Part shown: positions 1-11,008 of the stretch, one piece after another
Numbering within the stretch: the first letter of the stretch is position 1
Layout of the letters: every line of letters starts with the position of its first letter
From: Nymphaea colorata
Lineage: Eukaryota > Streptophyta > Magnoliopsida > Nymphaeales > Nymphaeaceae
DNA: 64,000 nt
Assembly (NCBI RefSeq): GCF_008831285.2
Contig: NC_045141.1
Coordinates: 23,462,742-23,526,741 of the forward strand
Direction: 5' to 3'
Position numbers and translations under genes: made by a program
The notes under the pieces: model-generated
Database searches by the model: none
The model's input: the letters and a program-made list of their open reading frames with translations, nothing else
What the model was told of the DNA's origin: nothing

Positions 1-153
1 CATATTCTGTTAATACATCATGTAAGTCTGTTTGATCCTGAGAAACTACATAAACATGGTGTTAAGATATGTATTCTATGAATTCATGTACCATGGGGGA
101 CAGTACAGAAGTTGTGACTGATGCCTACTTTAATTGTCATTTGATGAAACCAG

Positions 154-2956
154 TTTTATGTTGAAACTGTGAAGCAAATGGCCCATCGCCAGTTTATATC
201 TGGATCACCTCTGCGGACACTATGCTTGCTTATATCTGGGCAACAAGCTGATGTATTTTCTTCAGAAACTATAGGTAGTCCCAGACAAGCTGCAGCACTT
301 AGTGTCTCACAGCTTCCAGCTCAGGTGAGTCTTTTCATGGTGCTACATGTACAGCACTTTCTACTAATTTTTGGTACTTTGTTGTCATGTTATTCTAGTC
401 TCAAGATGGAATTCCAGTATGTTGTTGCTGCTTCTGTTCCTTTTTCATGAATATATGTGCCTGTTTACTTTTCATCACAGATGCTGGTGCATGTGACTTC
501 TTATTTTATTTTTTGTCTTCTGCTTTCCCTATTTCTCTTGCATTCATATGTTTCTTAGGATAGTTCTTATTGTCATGCCATTAGTGAAAACAAAAAAAAA
601 TATGGTTGCTTTGACATAATGGGGTAACTTTAATTCATCATGCCAGAATTGTGCAACTAGCATGTTAGATGATTGGGAAGAGAATTTGGCAATTATGCTT
701 GCAAACCGAACAAAAGATGATGAGCTTGTTATCGTTCGCCTTGGAGATTGTCTTTGGAAAGAGACAGGCAAGGTACCTTGGTTAAGTTGTAGAGTTTATT
801 TGCAGTTCAAAGTTCAAACCTTCCTATAATATTTGTTTTACAGATAAAGGAACATTGCAGGTAACTGCTGCTCATGCCTGCTACTTAGTTGCAGAAGCAA
901 ATTTTGAGTCATTTTCAAACACCGCTAGGCTCTGCCTAATTGGTGCAGACCACTGGAAAATGCCACGAACATATGCTAGTCCTGATGCTATCCAGGTAAA
1001 CATTGTTTCTCAGCATTAGCCCGAAGTTTTGTGAAGATCGATCTTGAAGTTAGAATTACAGTTACCCATTTATCTGGGCTACAAAACAATATGCCTTCAG
1101 AATCGTTTATGTGTGAATGGTGCCAATCCCTTATCATGGCCGACCATGTGAATCCATTATTTATTGACGAAGTCTAAATGCTTCATATTTGCCCTTGACG
1201 TTCTTTCTTCAAAACTTTGAAGAATGCCTCTTCCTGATACATATGTAATTTTCTATACATTTTTGGAAAACATGGAAATGATGTATGGATCCTTTGCTCT
1301 TTTATATTTGCAACTTGTCTGATAAAAAAAATGCAAGCAAAATATCCCCAAAAGTTGACCTATTGATAAAAAAGAACGATGAAAGGAAGAAGGAAATGAC
1401 TTCAAGAATGATGTCTGAGGCTGTTTTAGTTGGGCAATTTGGATTATGATATTTTAAGGAAGGTATAACTTTTCAAAATGTAAGTTTTTCCATCAATAAT
1501 TGTCATAGCAAGGAAGAGATGGAGGAGGCCATGGATTTTTATTGGATGATGATGGAGGACAAAGTAGATGTAACCTGAAAGCTAAACAAAAATGGGAAAA
1601 AGTTCAGATATGAACAATGATGCTTTAACCTTTGGCTTTACAATGAGCCAAAACACAGACAAATGAGGACTGATAGGGAAATTAGATGTGTTCAGAATTG
1701 TACAATGTGACACACAATTTGACATCCAAAGAGGTGATATAAGCCAAAATGATTGGTACCTTGAAACTGGTCAATTTGTGGTTTGCTTTTTTGGGTATGA
1801 GATTCACTCATCACAGAATGGAAGGGGAAAGGAGGAGATGTAAGAAAAGAAATTAACAAAAGAAGAAAAGGAATTAACAAAAGATTGCTTTCTAAGATAA
1901 GAGAACTAGGAAATGATGAAATCATGAAAGTAATGAGAGATGAGAAGAAAGATGTGGTAAAGGGAAATGCTAGAATAAAGGAGATGAAGGAACCTAGTCT
2001 TAGGGGGAAGAACTAAGGAATATTTGCAAGAAAGCAGCAGTAGATAAAGAGCCAAATGTCCCATAACCATGACCCTTAATATTATAAATGAAAATTAGGG
2101 TTAATATGTACATAATAAATGAAACTTCATATCTACACTATTTTGTAGACAAGTATAAAACAGATGCCAGGCACATGTACTTAGTGGGAAATGTGTACAT
2201 ATAAGCCAGTGAAATTCAAATTCATGTATAAAATATGTATAAGAAATTATGTTTTTCTAAGGATGAAGAGCAAAACTTATGAAACTTGAAGCAATGTAAA
2301 GAGCTTTCTGTAGTGTTTGCCTTGTGAGTTTTTTATACCAGATGCTGTACGACATATTCTGACTGTTGTGACTTGCGAACAGAGAACAGAACTGTATGAA
2401 TATGCAAAAGCTCTTGGCAATTCTCAATTTACATTGCAAACTTTTCAGCCATATAAACTTGTTTATGCCCACATGCTAGCAGAAGTTGGAAAGGTTTCAG
2501 AATCTTTGAGGTTAGCAGTATGCTCTGTCCATACATGTCTTCTTAGTCACTTTACCATGCCTTAACACCGGTTCATCAGGTACTGTCAAGCAATGCTGAA
2601 ACAACTGAAAAATGCTGGCCACACTGCTGATGTTGAAACATGCAAAGTTTTGACATCTTCCTTGGAAGAGCGCCTTCGAACCCATCAGCAGGTGATTTCT
2701 TTTTCTTACAGTTCTCTTCCAATGATATGTATAAGGATTTTGATCCTTGCTCACATGTCTGCCAATCTATCCATTTGGCTGGTACACACATTTTCCAGCC
2801 TACAGGTGGATGCACAGTGTCCAGAAGTGTAAAATTTGATGTGTAAAGCAGATTCTTTAAGGAGTTTACAGTTTAAAGTCTTGGCTTATAAAATGATATG
2901 GTTTTTATTTTGTTTGTATTCCTAGGATTTCAACATTTTGCATCCATATGAGCTGT

Positions 2957-3012
<56 letters not shown>

Positions 3013-4703
3013 GAGAGGGAGAGAGATCATAAACTCTTATCTTGACTAATGAATATTAATACTTTTGCTGGTAGGGAGGATACGCCTCAAACTTGGCCCC
3101 TGCAAAACTGATGGGAAAGGTCCTTACTAGCATTGACCGATCAATCCACTGCATTATTGGTGCACCCTTACCACCACTGCCACCAGTCACTGAGGGCAGC
3201 ATACAGAATGGTGAAACTGATGATGGATCTGCAGTTCTTAAGATGTCAAATGAATCATCAAGAACAGGTATTACATCACTAATGCCGTCATCCTCAATGG
3301 AGCCCATCAGTGAATGGTCAGGTGATAGCAACAGGGCGTCAGTACCCACTAGAAGCATTTCAGAGCCAGCCATTGGAAGAAGTCCAAAGCAGGTAGAGTT
3401 ATAAAATTGTTCCTCCCTTTATGTTCCAAATGGCTTCCGCATCTTAGATGATTCGAATAGACACTTGCCATTTATGTATTCATGATTTTCTGTTGGCTAT
3501 GCATAGGGGCAGAATGCACAAACGTCTCGAACAGATGCACAAGGAAAAGCATCAAGTACTGGCAGTCCAACTCGCTTGGGTCGCTTTGGTGCACACCTTC
3601 TGCAGACAGCTATAAGCTTAGTTTCAAGGAGGCGTCAGGTATCCTTTTCTTTGCCTCCTTGGTGACTGGTGAGTTTTTTACCTTCATATGCATGAAAATT
3701 CGATGAATATATTCTGTTCTTTTGTAGGCCAAACTTGGGGAAAGGAACAAATTTTATTATGATGAGAAGCTTAAAAGATGGGTAGAGGAAGGTGTTGATC
3801 CACCAGCTGAAGCAGCTGAACTGGCACCACCTCCAACTACTGCTGCATTTAGGAATGATGCAGTGAAAAGTCCAAGCTTATCACTTGACGGCGTTATTGA
3901 AACAAAAAAACTGCCTGCATCTGATAGTTCTAGCATTCCACTGATGCCTCCAGCGAGCATGAACCAGTTTTCAGCACGTGGCCGGCTTGGCGTTCGTTCT
4001 AGGTAGAAACCTCAAGCACTGGTTTTGTCCAGTTCTTGTTTTGTCATTTTGACGTCCCATAATACTTGAACTATTTTCAAGTTTCAACATATTGGACGTG
4101 TCGGTGTTCCTTTAACTCGTCTTGGGACATGTTTTTTGAGTTTTTCTCAGGTATGTTGATACTTTCAACAAGGGTGGAGGTGTTCCAGTATGCACGTTCC
4201 AATCTTCTGGCCTTCCATCTGCAAAGCCTGGTGGTGCTACTGCCAAGTTTTTCATTCCCACTATCGCCGCTTCTGTTGAGGTTGATACTGTTCATTCTGC
4301 AGAATCTATTGGAAGCGAAAACAATCCAGAACCTGCTGCCAATGAAACTTCAACATCATCTCCGTCATTATCATCACCACCACCATCACTAGCATCATCA
4401 GCAGCACATTCCATTCACCCCTTCCCGAGCATGAATGATGTCAACGCAGCTAGCAAAGAAATAGCTATGCTGGACCAACAGTCTGGCCTATCTCCGTCTC
4501 AATCTCGTGCAGCTTCATGGGGTGCTACCTACACCGACAACTTGTGTAATCCAATGATTGGAGAGACGAGACCATCAATGGATATGTTGGGCGGTCCACC
4601 TTTCTCATCATCAGAACCTCCTGGCCGTTCGTTGGCAAACAATATGAGCATGTCAACGAGTGTCCCTAGTTTCGGGGAAGACCTTCAAGAAGTTGAGCTT
4701 TAA
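154..4703 (+). CDS. SEC16: SEC16-type COPII coat assembly scaffold, C-terminal part (5' end outside window)
   Basis: Sec16 organises ER exit sites and scaffolds COPII coat assembly on the ER surface. The visible exons are 154-324, 647-772, 861-995, 2383-2510, 2580-2691, 3075-3392, 3507-3638, 3728-4002 and 4151-4703. All join in frame, giving 649 residues plus a stop. The first part is the end of the helical central (ACE1/Sec23-binding) domain, with plant-Sec16 strings such as SPLRTLCLLI, GADHWKMPRTYASPDAIQ and FQPYKLVYAHMLAEVGK. Then comes a low-complexity Ser/Pro region with KLGERNKFYYDEKLKRWVEE and FSARGRLGVRSRYVDTFNKG, which I recognise from Arabidopsis At5g47480/At5g47490. The protein ends in EVEL. 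Bases 1-153 look like intron. The donor at 3639 is GTATCCTT, resembling a U12-type site. Family assignment is firm; the start and N-terminal half are not in the window. Confidence 0.95.
996..2382 (+). other. Long SEC16 intron
   Basis: This 1.39-kb intron lies between the exon ending in the SPDAIQ codons and the exon starting RTELYEYAK. It is AT-rich with purine-rich stretches around 1370-2000. I see no coding homology or clear mobile element. Confidence 0.8.
2960..3026. repeat. (GA)n microsatellite in a SEC16 intron
   Basis: Nearly pure GA dinucleotide repeat with a few GGG interruptions, ending about 48 bp before the acceptor at 3074. A purine tract this close to an acceptor is unusual, because plant introns normally favour U-rich sequence there. 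Confidence 0.95.
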
Positions 4704-4851
4704 GGATTATCAGTTGGATATGGTTTTTGGTATTAGTATATGGCGTTCAAGCCGGAGGTTGAATTCCCCGATGCAGCAAAAAGGGATTTGATTGGTCCAG
4801 AGAAAACAAAGTGAGTGTCCTACATGTTTATATGCCATGTCCTCTTAGCGT

Positions 4852-4852
<1 letters not shown>

Positions 4853-4890
<38 letters not shown>

Positions 4891-4913
4891 GTGTGTGTGT
4901 GAGAGAGAGAGAG
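4853..4913. repeat. Compound (CT)n(GT)n(GA)n repeat in the SEC16 3' region
   Basis: CT repeats (about 4853-4887) run into GT repeats (4889-4900) and then GA repeats (4901-4913). The CT and GA blocks are complementary and could fold into a hairpin in the 3' UTR. The block lies about 150 bp after the SEC16 stop. Confidence 0.9.
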
Positions 4914-5036
4914 GAAAGGACTCGGGGGCATTCAACTGTTGATCATCAGGCCACCATTGTACAGCCATTTTGTTGGTTTATTACAGACAAACTCATAACA
5001 GGATCAAAAGCTTCCTGATCCAAAAAACGGATACAC

Positions 5037-5042
5037 AATAAA
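5037..5042 (+). terminator. Candidate poly(A) signal of SEC16
   Basis: An exact AATAAA lies 334 bp downstream of the stop codon, in U-rich sequence. Assignment is by position only. Confidence 0.45.
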
Positions 5043-7130
5043 ATTGAAAATTGTAGAATTCGTTTGTTTGTCCCTTCCTTCCTTCCCAAACATTGTTGTC
5101 TCACTCTCTTTGTTGGTCGCCAAATATTAAGATCGATCCTTTTGCGGAATAAATTGTCAGTGCACCTTCAACTTGATGCTGTGCTCTACCTCCATAAAGC
5201 ACAGAGGACAGCGCCTCGGGAGAATGGAACTGAAGACATGTTGTTGACACTCCACCAGCCCCCAGATGCGCTGCACTCCTTGAAGGCTTTTGAGAAGGCA
5301 ATTGCTTGTAGGAAAAAGCAAAGTAACTCTGCAACTGTTCTATCAGCTGGACAAATAAGTGTATCACCTGTGGATTTATTCGAAATAATTCAAGACCGTG
5401 AATCTAACCTCTTAGCCTTCCATGGATATCTTACATCAGCCTGCTCAATTTTGTTTTGAAAACGTTACCTTTATATTCTACAATTTAATTACCTAAAAAG
5501 TATCATGATTATGAATATAATATGCCCACTACTCGATCGTTACAGGTTTTATAGTAATAATCATTCAAATTAGCAAGTCTCCATTTTGGTGAAAATGCTG
5601 TGATATCTCGTGGTCGTTTGGGTTTGGGAACAGCAATAGTATGTACTGTCTCATGCATTTAACCAAAAAATTTGTTAGATTCGTTAGACACTTTAAAAAG
5701 TGTGTCATAAACAGCCTTTTTAGGAGCAGTTCCATTTCAATGGTTCAAATACATTTCCCAATAAATACGAGTCTGAGAATGTGTTTTTGCATCATCATGA
5801 TAAAATTTTGAAATTGGTAATCTTCTTAGAATAACTCCACGCTCTCAGTTTTCCTTTTCCTAATTTTTTACGGTTACAAATTATCTGAAATTTGGTCAAT
5901 GATATATTAACAGGTAAGTGAATAGCATTGTCTATAATACCAACAACGCTACTTTTCTGTAATATCCTTAATAAGCATTACGCGTTTTATAACGAGATGA
6001 ACTTTTGTTAACTCGATAAACAAAAAACAAGACTACCATTGAATTAATGTTTACAACTTTTGTTTACACTTCAATTAATGTTTTTCATTTCGCAAGTTAA
6101 CTGCAGTTTACTCCAAGACTTTATAGTTTTAATGGCAAGTGTAGTTCTCATTAAAACACAATAAAAGGCGATATCTTTAATGTGTGTGTCAGTGTGTATA
6201 AGCAAAAGGCAGGCCAGAGATTCGGAGAAAAAACATTTCTCACATGAACAACCTTGACAACTATTGGTCAGTTTGCAGATGTCTTTGGAAATATAAAATG
6301 CTAGAGAAGGAAACAAAATAGGATCACAATTTTGTGAAAGACAATCTATTTCATGAAACCAAAGATTAAATAAAATTCATGAAACACCAAGTGAATCTAT
6401 CTCGATTTTTGAAACATATTTATAAAACAATTACAAATTGTTCTATTTGTCCAACAGTTAAAAGGTGCAAGTTTTGAGAAGGAATTTGTTTTCACTGTTC
6501 ACTGTTTTATCTCTCTCTCTCACACGTAGATATTTTGGGACTGAATTTTCAAGTTCTTTTGTGTCTTTGTGTACTACCATTTTTAAGAATAATTATGAAA
6601 AAAAACATGAGAAATATGAATAAAGAAAAATAAAAGACAAAAAAAGTGAGAAAAAATGGGAAAACCAGTTTCAAAATTAAATTCGTTAAACCATTCCCCA
6701 ATTCGTATAAGATGATTTCCTGATTTTCTTTTTAGGCTCCAAAAATAATGGAGTAGACTATTTCATAGACTATTTCACGATAAATTAGTAAAGTATTACT
6801 GAAAATGTGGAACGACTGATCCCTGTTCTTGGAGGAAACTTTAATTTGAGAGATCCGTCTTTTCTCCGGCTCTTCTTGCAATTCTGTTTTCTTGAATCTT
6901 GATCAAATGCGGCTTATGTCCAACGGCCAATCGAATGTCTCTGATTCCTTACTGTACACCAAATTCTTTCTCTCTCTCTCTGATTTGGTGGTCTACCTTG
7001 GATAGTTGTCTCCCTTCATGAACTATCAACGGACAAAGATAGAAATGCGGCGCACAAGCGAGTGAAAGAGGAGCAGGGAACGCACGATCTGAGCGGAAGA
7101 GGAGAGGGGCGACGGGTTACTGCCGGCGTG
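5043..7130. other. Spacer between SEC16 and the nucleotide-sugar transporter
   Basis: An open frame of 131 codons at 5064-5459 (+) contains QRTAPRENGTEDML but matches no family I know, and its composition is not gene-like at both ends. The middle (5460-6900) is AT-rich with no recognisable gene. The last about 200 bp become purine-rich and GC-richer, and are the likely promoter and 5' UTR of the transporter. An in-frame ATG at 7062 would add 23 residues to that protein, but these do not resemble the family. Confidence 0.6.
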
Positions 7131-10100
7131 ATGGTTCCGTGGTATTTGGTGGCCGCTCTCCTCACCATCCTCACTAGCGCTCAAGTAAGTCTTACCAACC
7201 TAACCGTTCATTTTTTTTTCCTATTTCTCCTATTTTTGCCTCTGGATCTCTTTCCTGCTGGTTAGTTTGGCCGAGAAAGCGATGTACTGAGATTGGGGCC
7301 TAAAGGTTCGTGTTGGGGCTTTGCTAGAAAAGAAAAAGGAATCAGGGATCATGTTCTTGCTAACCTTGTCTTCGATCGACTTGTTATTTCCCATTAATGG
7401 AGGGACGGATTGTCTCATGTGCCGAGTAGCTTTGATTAAGAAGAAGGCATACGGACTGATTCGGAGTAAAATCTGCACATGATATGCAATTTTCATGTCA
7501 ATTCTTCCTTTACATTTTGGGCAGCTAACTCAAGCATCTATTTTCCATCTATCAAGGAAATTGAGTTCAATTTTAGAGTTCTTTTTGGTTCCCTATTGTC
7601 ATTTCCCTTTAATGTGATTCTGAGATGTATTGTGTGAAGTTGATTTTGGATGGGATTATTCTTTCGTTTTGAAATAAATTGTATAATGACACAGTGAATG
7701 TGCATTTTATTTCTTTGCTTTCAAATGCAGCAACTCTTTTCTTTGGCGGCTTCCGAATGAGTTGCATAGTTCAATTCCATGGCAGGTCACTACCTCATTT
7801 GAAAAGCCATTAGCGAATGTTACAACTTACAAGTTCTTGCCAAATTCTGTGAAACAGACTCTGGGTTCTGGCCTTGAAAGTCCCAACCACATCCTGGAAG
7901 ACTAATATAACTTTCATTCTTACGCAAATTTTATTTCTCTTCTAACATTAACTTAGTAGAGAACTGTTCAACGATTTGCTGGGTTTCAGGGTAACATGGT
8001 CGTTTTTTTTTTTTTTTTCTTGCTTGGTTTGGCAGGGAATTCTGACAACACTTTCAAAAAGTAATGGAGGATACAAATATGATTACGCTACTGTTCCATT
8101 TCTTGCCGAGGTTTTCAAGGTAGATGACATAATTCTTTCATTCACATGTTTTTTCATTTTTATTATGTCAGCATCTAGATTCAAGTTGCCTATTGCAGTC
8201 GAACAAGATTTAAATTTTAAGTTTACTGCTGTTTCTCTGGATTATGTTATCCCTTTTATGTCCACTTTTATAACAATGTAATGTTGAAAACAGCTTGCCG
8301 TATCTTGTTTTCTGCTGTGGAGAGAGAGCCAGTCCCCGACTCCTCCAAAGATGACTACAGACTGGAGAAGCGTGCGATTGTTCCCAATTCCTTCTATCAT
8401 CTACTTGATTCACAATAATGTGCAGTTTGCTACCCTGATTTATGTGGATGCATCGACTTACCAGATAATGGGCAATCTGAAGATTGTCACCACGGGAATA
8501 TTGTTCAGGTGCGAAACTTGTTTCGTGTGACTGGATGATGAATTTATTCTGTTAGGCCTAATAATGCTGACTTGGGAGCCACACCAATAAAGTACTTTTC
8601 CAGAGAGGCCTTGCGAAGAAGTTTCTGGCTGTCAGGGGTAACAGGCATCATCCATCAGCGGCCTACTTAATTAATTGCGTAAAAACTTGGTTGAAGCAGT
8701 GATGAGAATGTTGTTTTGCTGGGTTGACTAACCTAACTCTCGATTACTACTGCTTTTAACTGTTGTTGCAGGGTGTTCTTGCGGAGAAAATTATCTAATC
8801 TGCAGTGGATGGCCATTTTATTACTAGCCATTGGTACTACAACAAGCCAGGCAAGTTTCAGAATATTGGCTTGCACCACATTTCAGTATCTTCATTAATC
8901 AGCCATTTGCAGTTCTATTTGGGACTTTGAGATGTACAGAAAAAGTTCTACTTAATAGTTGCATGAGCAGAAAAAGACTGATAGAATCAATAAAATAAAC
9001 TTTATTAAAAGGAAAAAAAAGGTGGACCTGAAAATTTTATTTATTCTTTATGTTACCTTGAAACATAGATTTTCCAAAGAAACAGGGTTGTACATATTGT
9101 AGTTAAATATATGTGGATAGTAACTGGAAATGTTTATCGAGAATTTGAGCAATAGGAAAAATCAAGACAGTTGGAACTTGGAACAGATGTCTTTGAAAGT
9201 TGCCATTTGAATCAGAGAATACTTACAAAAACCCTAATGTGGAGTATCTACAAAGGAATTTGATCAACGTGATATGTTAAGAAGTTGTCCTTCCACTTCT
9301 TTTTTTCCCCTTTGGTTGGATTCCACAACTCTGATGCTAGAAAATGTTCCAGCCCATTTGAAAAACCAACGTTTTCCTACTTGATACATACCTGAAAGTA
9401 GGATTTTTTTCACACTATATTGCCCTGTGAAGCTGTTTCCCATTTTAGACCATATGTTATCCTCTTGTAAATCAAGGTTCTATCTCAAAATTTCAGGTAA
9501 AGGGTTGTGGAGAAGCCTCCTGTGATTCAGTTTTTTCAGCACCTATTCAGGGATACTTGCTTGGAATCTTGTCTGCCTGTCTTTCAGCTTTAGCTGGTGT
9601 CTATACAGAGTTTCTTTTGAAGAAAAACAATGATAGTCTCTACTGGCAGAATGTGCAATTGTATACGTAGGTACTCCTGTCTGCCCTCTGTATTCTTGTA
9701 GCTTCTAGAACTGAATTTTATTGTATTTCAACTAGTTGTGCTTTTGGCTTACGTTAATTCATGAGGCTTTTCTTTTTTCCTAATGTTCATTCAGTAAAAA
9801 TATGTCACAGATTTGGTGCAATCTTCAACATGGCACGACTTCTTTTTGATGACATTAATAACAACTTTGAAAATGGTCCATGGTGGAACCGCCTATTCAA
9901 TGGGTACAGTATCACAACATGGATGGTTGTGCTGAATTTGGGAGCTTCTGGGTTGCTAGTGTCCTGGTTGATGAAATATGCAGATATTATTGTTAAGGTA
10001 ATCCCTCAAAGCTGGAGCTACTATAACATGTAAGACCAAGTATGAGTACCTTGTCTATTTAATGTTCCAACATGTAATGCTCTGTTGATGTTATCAGATA

Positions 10101-11008
10101 AAAAACATGTAACAAATTCAGCACCAAAAATGTTAAATGCAACTTAAGAAATTGAAATGGTAAGTTAGTATAGATATGTGATCGGTCTTACTCATAAAAC
10201 AACAAAAATATGCATTTGAAGTTCATGATTATAGGTATTCCTCTACATTTCTAGCTTCTACTGACTGATCTTGACTTTCAAATCATGCTCGGTGTGCCAA
10301 TTGCTTTTTCAAAAAGATGGTGTGTTAGTTGTTTGTCCTGGGGAAAAAGGACTCCCTTTTTCATTTTTCTTAAAATATATCCCAGCTACATAGCTGCGTA
10401 TTTTCCAACTTTTGGCATCTGGTGGCCATGGAAGTAGTGCTACAATCCTTGTTTACAGTGCCATCAAGCTTACAAATTCCATTACTTTCTTGGTGTATGA
10501 AGTGAAAAACTAGGGAAATCGGTCTGAGTACATTGTGTATCTTGTCTGCACGTTGAATCCTCTTTGATATTCCTGTGGCTGTGAACCAGTTGGTCAAATC
10601 AGTTTGTTATAAGTTGTAACAGAAGCCATAACCTCTGTTTTCCTTAGGTTTATGCAAGTTCAATGGCAATGTTACTGACTATGGTCCTGTCTATCTACCT
10701 CTTCACTTTCAGTCCTACAATCCAGGTAAACTTGTTCCAGTTGAGAACTCTAAGTTTAGCGTTTATCCTATTTTACTTGACTATCTGCGTCCTGTTTATC
10801 CTAAAGCATGTTTCTTGTTTGCTTATGTGTTACTAATTTTGTTGTGTCAACGTGTTCTTTTATACAGCTCTTTCTGGGAATTGTTATTTGCACAATGTCC
10901 CTTCATATGTACTTTGCCCCTGCTCATATGCTTGTAGATTTACCATCACAAAAGCAAGTCCCAGAGACCATGACTGAAGTTAAGGTTGAAGCACGAACTG
11001 CATCCTGA
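7131..11008 (+). CDS. CSTLP1: Nucleotide-sugar transporter, CMP-sialic acid transporter 1-like
   Basis: Golgi antiporter of the NST/DMT superfamily, close to Arabidopsis At5g41760 and rice CMP-sialic acid transporter 1. Plants have little or no sialic acid, so the real substrate may be another nucleotide sugar. The eight exons are 7131-7184, 8036-8119, 8294-8508, 8772-8850, 9497-9666, 9811-9997, 10648-10725 and 10868-11008, giving 335 residues. Visible family strings are GGYKYDYATVPFLAEVFK, YLIHNNVQFATL, STYQIMGNLKIVTTGILFR, GTTTSQVKGCGEASCDS, SALAGVYTEFLLKKNNDSLY, LVSWLMKYADIIVKVYASSM and LFLGIVI. It has about ten hydrophobic segments. I chose the ATG at 7131 because MVPWYLVAALLTILTS aligns with the family N-terminus. 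The intron at 8851-9496 has a GC donor (AG|GCAAGT). Length and order are normal, and the gene looks intact. Confidence 0.95.

Noticed and set aside
5064-5459. Extra SEC16 exon or separate gene downstream of the SEC16 stop
   Set aside because: SEC16 ends in the family-typical EVEL. The frame has no recognised homology and no supporting splice sites.
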